NCBI GenBank assembly: GCA_944474755.1
Contig: OX104119.1
Location: 85,254,896-85,318,895 of the forward strand
From: Limnoperna fortunei
Lineage: Eukaryota > Mollusca > Bivalvia > Mytilida > Modiolidae
Direction: 5' to 3'
Length of the DNA stretch: 64,000 nt
The translations under genes were made by a program, and so were the position numbers. The notes beneath the pieces were generated by a model. That model worked only from the letters and a program-made list of their open reading frames with translations, searched no databases and was not told the origin of the DNA. Numbering within the stretch: position 1 is the first letter of the stretch; each line of letters starts with the position of its first letter. Positions 27,701 to 37,920 of this stretch are shown piece by piece.

Positions 27701-28866
27701 ATTGTAGTACTGTGTGTACTCGGACATAAAATGTACCAGGTTGTAGTACTGTGTGTACTCGGTCATAACATGTATTACGTTGTAGTACTGTGTGTACTCG
27801 GACATAACATGTATTACGTTGTAGTACTGTGTGTACTCGGACATAACATGTTTTAGGTTGTAGTACTGTGTGTACTCGGACATAACATGTATTAGGTTGT
27901 AGTACTGTGTGTACTCTGTCATAACATGTATTACGTTGTAGTACTGTGTGTACTCGGACATAACGTGTATTAGATTGTAGTACTGTGTGTACTCGGACAT
28001 AACATGTATTAGGTTGTAGTACTGTGTGTATTCGGACATAACATGTATTAGTTTGTAGTACTGTGTGTACTCGGACATAACAGGTATTAGGTTGTAGTAC
28101 TGTGTGTACTCGGGACATAACATGTATTAGGTTGTAGTACTGTGTGTACTCGGACATAACATGTACTAGGTTGTAGTACTGTGTGTACTCAGACATAACA
28201 TGTACTAGGTTGTAGTAATGTGTGCACTCGGACATAACATATATTAGGTTGTAGTACTGTGTGTACTCGGACATAACAAGTATTAGGTTGTAGTACTGTG
28301 TGTACTCGGACATAACATGTATAAGGTTGTAGTACTGTGTGTACTCGGACATAACATGTACTAGGTTGTAGTAATGTGTGTAATCGGACATAACATGTAT
28401 TAGGTTGTAGTTATGTGTGTACTCGGACATAACATGTATTAGGTTGTACTACTGTGTGTACTCAGACATAACATGTACTAGGTTGTAGTACTGTGTGTAC
28501 TCGGACATAACATGTATTAGGTTGTAGTACTGTGTGTACAAGGACATAACATGTATTAGGTTGTAGTACTGTGTGTACTCGGACATAACATGTATTAGGT
28601 TGTAGTACTGTGTGTACTCGGACATAACATGTACCAGGTTGTAGTACTGTGTGTACTCGGACATAACATGTACTAGGTTATAGTACTGTGTGTACTCGGA
28701 AATAACATGTACTAGGTTGTAGTACTGTGTGTACACGGACATAACGTGTATTAGACTGTAGTACTGTGTGTACACAGACATAACATGTACTAGGTTGTAG
28801 TACTGTTTGTACACGGACATAACATGTACTAGGTTGTAGTACTGTGTGTACTCGGACATAACATGT
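21729..28866 (+). repeat. Super-unit U2, shortened copy of U1
   Basis: This repeats U1 with two internal losses. Four units (156 bp) are missing at about 22,520, relative to 13,640-13,795. Forty-one units (1,599 bp) are missing at about 26,200-26,225, relative to about 17,470-19,070. The sums close exactly: 8,893 minus 156 minus 1,599 is 7,138, which is both the distance from 21,729 to 28,867 and the observed offset of the right part. Small differences are scattered along the copy, for example GTAGTTCTG near 22,171 where U1 has GTAGTACTG. Confidence 0.85.
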
Positions 28867-30645
28867 ACTAAGTTGTAGTAGTGTGTGTACTCGGACATAA
28901 TATGTATTAGGTTGTAGTACTGTGTGTACTCAGACATAACATGTATTAGGTTGTAGTACTGTGTGTACTCGGACATAACATGTACTAGGTTGTAGTACTG
29001 TGTGCACTCAGACATAACATGTACTAGGTTGTAGTAATGTGTGTACTCGGACATAACATGTATTAGGTTGTAGTACTGTGTGTACTCGGACATAACATGT
29101 ATTAGGTTGTAGTACTGTGTGTACTCGGACATAACATGTATAAGGTTGTAGTACTGTGTGTACTCGGACATAACATGTACTAGGTTGTAGTAATGTGTGT
29201 ACTCGGATATAACATGTATTAGGTTGTAGTACTGTGTGTACTCGGACATAACATGTATTAGGTTGTAGTACTGTGTGTACTCAGACATAACATGTACTAG
29301 GTTGTAGTACTGTGTGTACTCAGACATAACATGTATTAGGTTTTAGTACTGTGTGTACTCGGACATAACATGTATTAGGTTGTAGTACTGTTTGTACTCG
29401 GACATAACATGTATTAGGTTGTAGTATTGTGTGTACTCAGACATAACATCTATTAGGTTATAGTACTGTGTGTACTCGGACATAACATGTACTAGGTTGT
29501 AGTACTGTGTGTACTCGGACATAACATGTATTAGGTTATAGTACTCTGTGTACTCGGACATAACATGTATTAGGTTGTAGTACTGTGTGTACACGGACAT
29601 AACATGTATTAGGTTGTAGTACTGTGTGTACTCGGACATAACATGTACTAGGTTGTAGTAATGTGTGTACTCGGACATAACATGTATTAGGTTGTAATAC
29701 TGTGTGTACTCGGAGATAACATGTATTAGGTTGTAGTACTGTGTGTACTCGGACATAACATGTATTAGGTTGTAGTACTGTGTGTACTCGGACATAACAT
29801 GTATTAGGTTGTAGTACTGTGTGTACTCAGACATAACATGTATTAGGTTGTAGTACTGTGTGTACACGGACATAACATGTACTAGGTTGTAGTAATGTGT
29901 GTACTCGGACATAACATGTATTAGGTTGTAGTAATGTGTGTACTCGGACATAACATGTACCAGGTTGTAGTAATGTGTGTACTCGGACATAACATGTACT
30001 AGGTTGTAGTACTGTGTGTATTCGGACATAACATGTATTAGGTTGTAGTACTATGTGTACTCGGACATAACATGTATTAGGTTGTAGTACTGTGTGTACT
30101 ACGACATAACATGTATAAGGTTGTAGTACTGTGTGTACTCGGACATAACATGTACTAGGTTGTAGTTCTCTTTGTACTCGGACATAACATGCATTAGGTT
30201 GTAGTAATGTGTGTACTCGGACATAACATGTATTAGGTTGTAGTACTGTGTGTACTCGGACATAACACGTATTAGGTTATAGTACTCTGTGTACTCGGAC
30301 ATAACATGTATTAGGTTGTAGTACTGTGTGTACACGGACATAACATGTATTAGGTTGTAATGCTGTGTGTACTCGGACATAACATGTACTAGGTTGTAGT
30401 AATGTGTGTACTCGGACATAACATGCATTAGGTTGTAGTACTGTGTGTACTCAGACATAACATGTACTAGGTTGTAGTACTGTGTGTACTCGGACATAAC
30501 ATGTATTAGGTTGTAGTACTGTGTGTACCCGGACATAACATGTACTAGGTTGTAGTACTGTGTGTAGTCGGACATAACATGTATTAGGTTGTAGTACTGT
30601 GTGTACTCGGACATAACATGTATTAGGTGGTAGTACTGTGTGTAC
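28867..30645 (+). repeat. Satellite between U2 and the next A-type block
   Basis: Continuous 39-bp units. The first few resume the C-type order (TACTAAGTTGTAGTAGTG near 28,867, as near 7,961). E-type units follow, with ACATCTATT near 29,447 and GTTATAGTACTCTG near 29,535 and 30,275. A TACTACGACAT unit lies near 30,098 and a GTTCTCTTTG unit near 30,165. No gene or unique sequence is seen. Confidence 0.9.
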
Positions 30646-31980
30646 TCAGACATAACATGTATTAGGTTGTAGTACTATGTGTACTCGGACATAACATGTA
30701 TGAGGTTGTAGTACTGTTTTTACCCAGACATAACATGTACTAGGTTGTAGTACTGTGTGTACTCGGACATAACATGTATTAAGTTGTAGTACTGTGTGTA
30801 CTCGGACATAACATGTATAAGGTTGTAGTACTGTGTGTACTCGGACAAAACATGTATAAGGTTGTAATACTGTGTGTACTCTAAGATAACATGTATTATA
30901 TTGTAGTAATTTGTGTACGCACACATAACATGTATTAGGTTGTAGTACTGTGTGTACTCGGACATAACATGCATTAGATTGTAGTTATGTGTGTACTCAG
31001 ACATAACATGTATTAGGTTGTAGTACTGTGTATACACGGACATAACATGCATTAGGTTGTAATACTGTGTGTACTCAGACATAACATGTATTAGGTTGTA
31101 GTACTGTGTGTACTCGGACATAACATGTATAAGATTGTAGTACTGTGTGTACTCGGACATAACATGCATTAGATTGTAGTAATGTGTGTACTCACACATA
31201 ACATGTATAAGGTTGTAGTACTGTGTGTACTCAGACATAACATGTATTAGGTTATAGTACTTTGTGTACTCGGACATAACATGTATTACATTGTAGAACT
31301 GTGTGTACTCTAACATAAAATGTATTAGGTTGTAGTACTGTGTGTACTCGGGCATAACATGTATTAGGTTGTAGTACTGTGTGTACTCGGACATAACGTG
31401 TACTAGGTTGTAGTACTGTGTGTACTCGGACATAACATGTATTAGGTTGTAGTACTGTGTGTACTCGGACATAACATGTACTAGGTTGTAGTACTGTGTG
31501 TACTCAGACATAACCTGTATTAGGTTGTAGTACTATGTGTACTCGGACATAACGTGTACTAGGTTGTAGTACTGTGTGTAGTCGAACATAACATGTATTA
31601 GGCTGTAGTACTGTGTGTACTCGGACATAACATGTACTAGGTTGTAGTACTGTGTGTACTCAGACATAACATGTATTAGATTGTAGTACTGTTTGCACTC
31701 AGACATAACATGTATTAGGTTGTAGTACTGTGTGTACTCAGACAGAACATGTATTATGTTGTAGTACTGTGTGTACTCGGACATAACATGTACTAGGTTG
31801 TAGTACTGTGTGTACTCGGACATAACATGTATTAGGTTGTAGTACTGTGTGTACTCAGACATAACATGTATTAGGTTGTAGTACTGTGTGTACTCGGTCA
31901 TAACATGTATTAGATTGTAGTACTGTGTGTTCTCGGACATAACATGTACCAGGTTGTAGTGCTGTGTGTACTCGGTCATA
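30646..31980 (+). repeat. Partial A-type higher-order block A4
   Basis: This carries the right two thirds of the A-type order: TACTATG near 30,673, ACCCAGAC near 30,722, TCTAAGATAAC near 30,881, CGCACACA near 30,919, TATACACGG near 31,030, ACTCACACA near 31,190, TCTAACATAAAATG near 31,309, ACCTGTATT near 31,513, GTAGTCGAAC near 31,578 and TTTGCACTC near 31,691. The left third (the TTCTATGAC, ACATTTATT and GTGCTG units) is absent; E-type units stand in its place. Confidence 0.8.
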
Positions 31981-32661
31981 ACATGTATTACGTTGTAGTA
32001 CTGTGTGTACTAGGACATAACATGTATTACGTTGTAGTACTGTGTGTACTCGGACATAACATGTATTAGGTTGTAGTACTTTGTGTACTCGGACATAACA
32101 TGTATTAGGTTGTAGTACTGTGTGTACTCTGTCATAACATGTATTACGTTGTAGTACTGTGTGTACTCGGACATAACATGTATTAGGTTGTAGTACTGTG
32201 TGTACTCGGACATAACATGTACTAGGTTGTAGTACTGTGTGTACTGGACATAACATGTATTAGGTTGTAGTACTGTGTGTACTCGGACATAACATGTATT
32301 AGGTTGTAGTACTGTGTGTACTCGGACATAACATGTACTAGGTTGTAGTACTGTGTGTACTGGACATAACATGTATTAGGTTGTAGTACTGTGTGTACTC
32401 AGTCATAGCATGTATTAGGTTGTAGTACTGTGTGTACTCGGACATAACATGTATTAGGTTGTAGTACTGTGTGTACTCGGACATAACATGTACTAGGTTG
32501 TAGTACTGTGTGTACTCGGTCATAACATGTATTAGGTTGTAGTACTGTGTGTACTCAGTCATAACATGTATTTGGTTGTAGTACTGTGTGTACTCGGACA
32601 TAATATGTATTAGGTTGTAGTACTGTATGTACTCGGACATAACATGTATTAGTCTGTAGTA

Positions 32662-32673
32662 GCGAGCATCGCA
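32662..32673 (+). repeat. Left 12-bp terminal inverted repeat of insert copy 1
   Basis: GCGAGCATCGCA stands immediately after the TA at the satellite boundary and is an exact reverse complement of the 12 bases at 33,013-33,024. The same pair is found at the same offsets (0 and 351) in the other three inserts. Confidence 0.7.
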
Positions 32674-33012
32674 GATGCGAGCTATACGGTTACATGCGTG
32701 TGTGTAAAAAAAGTCACGTGATCCATATAAACAAATCATTTTCAGATGGTAGCAGAGCTATCCGAAGAAAATATTGTAGACGAACGAAAAAATATATAAT
32801 TTAAAAGTATACAAAAATAATTTTGACATCGATAAAATTAAAGTGTTTATTTTTTAAATTACTACAAAAATGCCAGACAATTTTTTCTCAATCTGAAACG
32901 CTGTATTTGAAATTGAGTTTGTGACGTCACCAACACATTTGATACGACGTCACGTCATCAATGGAATGTAGAGACACTGTTTAGGGGCTCTGAAGTTACG
33001 ACATGAACAATG

Positions 33013-33024
33013 TGCGATGCTCGC
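33013..33024 (-). repeat. Right inverted repeat of insert copy 1
   Basis: TGCGATGCTCGC pairs with the left end of the insert. A further 25 bp (containing TTAAGG and GCTGCGCCTAC) separates it from the point where the satellite resumes. Either the true repeat is subterminal on this side, or the left end has lost its outer part. Confidence 0.65.
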
Positions 33025-33049
33025 ATTAAGGCTGCGCCTACATTCATAT

Positions 33050-36000
33050 TACTGTGTGTACTCGGACATAACATGTATTAGGTTGTAGTACTGTGTGTAC
33101 TCAGACATAACATGTATTAGGTTGTAGTACTGTGTGTACTCGACATAACATGTATTAGTCTGTAGTACTGTGTGTACTCGGACATAACATGTATTAGGTT
33201 GTAGTACTGTGTGTACTCAGACATAACGTGTATTAGATTGTAGTACTGTGTGTACTCGGACATAACATGTATTAGGTTGTAGTACTGTGTGTATTCGGAC
33301 ATAACATGTATTAGTTTGTAGTACTGTGTGTACTCGGACATAACAGGTATTAGGTTGTAGTACTGTGTGTACTCGGGACATAACATGTATTAGGTTGTAG
33401 TACTGTGTGTACTCGGACATAACATGTACTAGGTTGTAGTACTGTGTGTACTCAGACATAACATGTACTAGATTGTAGTAATGTGTGTACTCGGACATAA
33501 CATATATTAGGTTGTAGTACTGTGTGTACTCGGACATAACATGTATTAGGTTGTAGTACTGTATGTACTCGGACATAACATGAATAAGTTTGTAGTACTG
33601 TGTGTACTCGGACATAACATGTACTAGGTTGTAGTAATGTGTGTACTCGGACATAAGATGTATTAGGTTGTAGTACTGTGTGTACTCGGACATAACCTGT
33701 ATTAGGTTGTAGTACTGTGTGTACTCGGACATAACATGTATTAGGTTGTAGTACTGTGTGTACTCAGACATAACATGTATTAGGTTGTAGTACTGTGTGT
33801 ACACGGACATAACATGTACTAGGTTGTAGTAATGTGTTTACTCGGACATAACATGTATTAGGTTGTAGTAATGTGTGTACTCGGACATAACATGTACTAG
33901 GTTGTAGTACTGTGTGTATTCGGACATAACATGTATTAGGTTGTAGTACTGTTTGTACTCGGACACAACATGTATTAGGCTGTAGTACTGTGTGTACTCA
34001 GACATAACATGTATTAGGTTGTATTACTGTGTGTACTCGGACATAACATGTATTAGGTTGTAGTACTGTGTGTACTCGGACATAACATGTATTAGGTTGT
34101 AGTACTGTGTGTACTCGGACATAATATGTACTAGGTTGTAGTACTGTGTGTACTGGACATAACATGTATTAGGTTGTATTACTGTGTGTACTCAGTCATA
34201 ACATGTATTAGGTTGTAGTACTGTGTGTACTGGACATAACATGTATTAGGTTGTAGTACTGTGTGTACTCAGTCATAACATGTATTAGGTTGTAGTACTG
34301 TGTTTACTCGGACAAAACATGTATTAGGTTGTAGTACTGTGTGTATTCGGACATAACATGTATTAGGTTGTAGTACTGTGTGTACTCGGACATAACATGT
34401 ATTAGGTTGTAGTACTGTTTGTACTCGGAAATAACATGTACTAGGTTGTAGTACTGTGTGTTCTATGACATAACATGTATTAGGTTATAGTACTGTATGT
34501 ACTCGGACATAACATTTATTAGGTTGTAGTACTGTGTGTACTCGGACATAACATGTATTAGGTTGTAGTACTGTGTTTACTCGGACATAACATGTATTAG
34601 GTTGTAGTACTGTGTGTACTCAGACATAACATGTATTAGGTTGTAGTACTGTGTGTACTCGGAGATAACATGTACTAGGTTGTAGTAATGTGTGTACTCG
34701 GACATAACATGCATTAGGTTGTAGTACTGTGTGTACTCAGACATAACATGTATTAGGTTGTAGTACTGTGTTTACTCAGACATAACATGTACTAGGTTGT
34801 AGTACTGTGTGTACTCAGACATAACATGTATTAGGTTGTAGTACTGTGTGTACTCGGACATAACATGTATTAGGTTGTAGTACTGTGTGTACTCGGACAT
34901 AACATGTACTAGGTTGTAGTACTGTGTGTAATCAGACATAACATGTATTAGGTTGTAGTACTGTGTGTACTCGGACATAACATGTACTAGGTTGTAGTAC
35001 TGTGTGCACTCAGACATAACATGTACTAGGTTGTAGTAATGTGTGTACTCGGACATAACATGTATTAGGTTGTAGTACTGTGTGTACTCGGACATAACAT
35101 GTACTAGGTTGTAGTACTGTGTGTATTCGGACATAACATGTATTAGGTTGTAGTACTGTGTGTACTCGGACATAACATGTATTAGGTTGTAGTGCTGTGT
35201 GTACTCGGACATAACATATATTAGGTTGTAGTACTGTGTGTACTCAGACATAACATGTATTAGGTTGTAGTACTGTGTGTATTCGGACATAACATGTATT
35301 AGGTTGTAGTACTGTGTGTACTCGGACATAACATGTATTAGGTTGTAGTACTGTGTGCACTCGGACATAACATGTATTAGGTTGTAGTACTGTGTGTACT
35401 CGGACATAACATGTATTAGGTTGTAGTACTGTGTGTACTCGGACATAACATGTATTAGGTTTTAGTACTGTGTGTACTCGGACATAACATGTATTAGGTT
35501 GTAGTACTGTGTGTACTCGGACATAACATGTATTAGGTTGTAGTACTGTGTGTACTCGGACATAACATGTATTAGGTTGTAGTACTGTGTGTACTCGGAC
35601 ATAACATGTATTAGGTTGTAGTACTGTGTGTACTCAGACATAACATGTATTAGGTTGTAGTACTATGTGTACTCGGACATAACATGTATGAGGTTGTAGT
35701 ACTGTGTGTACCCAGACATAACATGTACTAGGTTGTAGTACTGTGTGTACTCGGACATAACATGTATTAAGTTGTAGTACTGTGTGTACTCGGACATAAC
35801 ATGTATAAGGTTGTAGTACTGTGTGTACTCGGACAAAACATGTATAAGGTTGTAGTACTGTGTGTACTCTAAGATAACATGTATTAGGTTGTAGTACTGT
35901 GTGTACTCAGACATAACATGTATTATATTGTAGTAATGTGTGTACGCACACATAACATGTATTAGGTTGTAGTACTGTGTGTACTCGGACATAACATGCA

Positions 36001-37532
36001 TTAGATTGTAGTTTTGTGTGTACTCAGACATAACATGTATTAGGTTGTAGTACTGTGTATACTCGGACATAACATGCATTAGGTTGTAGTACTGTGTGTA
36101 CTCAGACATAACATGTATTAGGTTGTAGTACTGTGTGTACTCGGACATAACATGTATAAGATTGTAGTACTGTGTGTACTCGGACATAACATGCATTAGA
36201 TTGTAGTAATGTGTGTACTCACACATAACATGTATAAGGTTGTAGTACTGTGTGTACTCAGACATAACATGTATTAGGTTATAGTACTTTGTGTACTCGG
36301 ACATAAGATGTATTACATTGTAGAACTGTGTGTACTCTAACATAAAATGTATTAGGTTGTAGTACTGTGTGTACTCGGGCATAACATGTATTAGGTTGTA
36401 GTACTGTGTGTACTCGGACATAACGTGTACTAGGTTGTAGTACTGTGTGTACTCGGACATAACATGTATTAGGTTGTAGTACTGTGTGTACTCGGACATA
36501 ACCTGTATTAGGTTGTAGTACTATGTGCACTCGGACATAACGTGTACTAGGTTGTAGTACTGTGTGTAGTCGAACATAACATGTATTAGGCTGTAGTACT
36601 GTGTGTACTCGGACATAACATGTACTAGGTTGTAGTACTGTGTGTACTCAGACATAACATGTATTAGATTGTAGTACTGTTTGCACTCAGACATATCATG
36701 TATTAGGTTGTAGTACTGTGTGTACTCAGACATAACATGTATTAGGTTGTAGTACTGTGTGTACTCGGACATAACATGTATTAGGTTGTAGTAATGTGTG
36801 TAATCGGACATAACATGTATTAGGTTGTAGTACTGTGTGTACTCGGACATAACATGTATTAGGTTGTAGTAATGTGTGTACTAGGAAATAACATGTATTA
36901 CGTTGTAGTACTGTGTGTACTCGGACATAACATGTATTAGGTTGTAGTACTTTGTGTACTCGGACATAACATGTATTAGGTTGTAGTACTGTGTGTACTC
37001 TGTCATAACATGTATTACGTTGTAGTACTGTGTGTACTCGGACATAACATGTATTAGGTTGTAGTACTGTGTGTACTCGGACATAACATGTACTAGGTTG
37101 TAGTACTGTGTGTACTGGACATAACATGTATTAGGTTGTAGTACTGTGTGTACTCGGACATAACATGTATTAGGTTGTAGTACTGTGTGTACTCGGACAT
37201 AACATGTACTAGGTTGTAGTACTGTGTGTACTGGACATAACATGTATTAGGTTGTAGTACTGTGTGTACTCAGTCATAGCATGTATTAGGTTGTAGTACT
37301 GTGTGTACTCGGACATAACATGTATTAGGTTGTAGTACTGTGTGTACTCGGACATAACATGTACTAGGTTGTAGTACTGTGTGTACTCGGTCATAACATG
37401 TATTAGGTTGTAGTACTGTGTGTACTCAGTCATAACATGTATTTGGTTGTAGTACTGTGTGTACTCGGACATAATATGTATTAGGTTGTAGTACTGTATG
37501 TACTCGGACATAACATGTATTAGTCTGTAGTA
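33050..37532 (+). repeat. 39-bp satellite between inserts 1 and 2
   Basis: Continuous satellite. The first units after the insert include a 38-bp unit (CTCGACAT near 33,138), an AGTCTGTAG unit near 33,157, ACAGGTATT near 33,342 and the CTCGGGACAT unit near 33,373. Several 37-bp units with TACTGGACAT (two bases short) occur near 34,150 and 34,225. A further A-type block begins at 34,461. No gene is seen. Confidence 0.95.
34461..36850 (+). repeat. A-type higher-order block A5
   Basis: TTCTATGAC at 34,461 is followed by C- and E-type units, then the GTGCTG/ACATATATT pair near 35,190-35,220. The standard order then runs to the right: TACTATG near 35,663, ACCCAGAC near 35,709, CGCACACA near 35,944, TCTAACATAAAATG near 36,334 and ACCTGTATT near 36,500. 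Compared with A1 and A2 it has an internal expansion in the left third and carries TTTGCACTC near 36,680, a variant shared with A4 and with the fragment near 40,109. Confidence 0.8.
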
Positions 37533-37920
37533 GCGAGCATCGCAGATGCGAGCTATACGGTTACATGCGTGTGTGTAAAAAAAGTCACGTGATCCATATA
37601 AACAAATCATTTTCAGATGGTAGCAGAGCTATCCGAAGAAAATATTGTAGACGAACGAAAAAATATATAATTTAAAAGTAGACAAAAATAATTTTGACAT
37701 CGATAAAATTAAAGTGTTTATTTTTTAAATTACTACAAAAATGCCAGACAATTTTTTCTCAATCTGAAACGCTGTATTTGAAATTGAGTTTGTGACGTCA
37801 CCAACACATTTGATACGACGTCACGTCATCAATGGAATGTAGAGACACTGTTTAGGGGCTCTGAAGTTATGACATGAACAATGTGCGATGCTCGCATTAA
37901 GGCTGCGCCTACATTCATAT
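37533..37920. mobile_element. 388-bp MITE-like insert, copy 2
   Basis: Same length and same edges as copy 1: TA at 37,531-37,532 and 37,921-37,922, the left inverted repeat at the edge, GTGACGTCAC at 37,792-37,801. By eye it differs from copy 1 at two bases: G instead of T at 37,681 (offset 148) and T instead of C at 37,870 (offset 337). Copy 3 has the same two bases. Identical breakpoints in identical satellite context (AGTCTGTAGTA on the left) indicate duplication together with the array, not a second transposition. Confidence 0.65.

Larger units (their letters stand above)
1..32661 (+). repeat. 39-bp satellite array, left part
   Basis: Uninterrupted head-to-tail 39-bp units. Each unit begins CATGTATTAGG, runs through GTAGTACTG and ends CTCGGACATAA. 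The most frequent variants are TATTAGG to TACTAGG, GTAGTACTG to GTAGTAATG, and CTCGG to CTCAG. These variants recur in fixed combinations and so define higher-order blocks. Most units are exactly 39 bp; rare 37-, 38- and 40-bp units shift the phase. All plus-strand frames contain a stop in every unit, while two minus-strand frames are open. There is no unique sequence anywhere in this stretch, and I see no gene in it. Confidence 0.98.
32662..33049. mobile_element. 388-bp MITE-like insert, copy 1
   Basis: This is AT-rich sequence unrelated to the satellite. The unit is broken after GTAGTA and resumes with TACTGTG, so a TA dinucleotide (32,660-32,661 and 33,050-33,051) flanks the insert on both sides. 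That is the target-site duplication expected of Tc1/mariner-like and several MITE families. The left edge is GCGAGCATCGCA; its reverse complement TGCGATGCTCGC lies at 33,013-33,024, 25 bp inside the right edge. The left end can fold (GCATC, GCA, GATGC at 32,666-32,678). A TCACGTGA palindrome lies at 32,714-32,721 and GTGACGTCAC at 32,921-32,930. No open frame of note, no poly-A tail and no tRNA-like promoter boxes are seen. A non-autonomous DNA transposon is the best guess; the asymmetric inverted repeats leave doubt. Confidence 0.65.

Noticed and set aside
1..32661. CRISPR array
   Set aside because: Units abut directly with no unique spacers, and there are far too many of them; no cas genes are present.
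32338..32739. Open frame crossing the left edge of the 388-bp insert (also at 37,209, 40,600 and 45,044)
   Set aside because: It joins about 30 residues read from the AT-rich insert to satellite repeats and ends by chance. It recurs four times only because the insert was duplicated.
32922..32929. TGACGTCA in the insert as a proven promoter element
   Set aside because: The motif is clear but there is no gene, TATA box or start site to attach it to, so it is reported only as an observation.
32662..33049. SINE or tRNA-derived element
   Set aside because: No A-box or B-box-like sequence, no poly-A or simple-repeat tail, and a TA target duplication instead of a long one.
32662..33049. Helitron-type element
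   Set aside because: No TC start and CTRR end with a 3' hairpin at the edges, and insertion is at TA with duplication, not between A and T without duplication.
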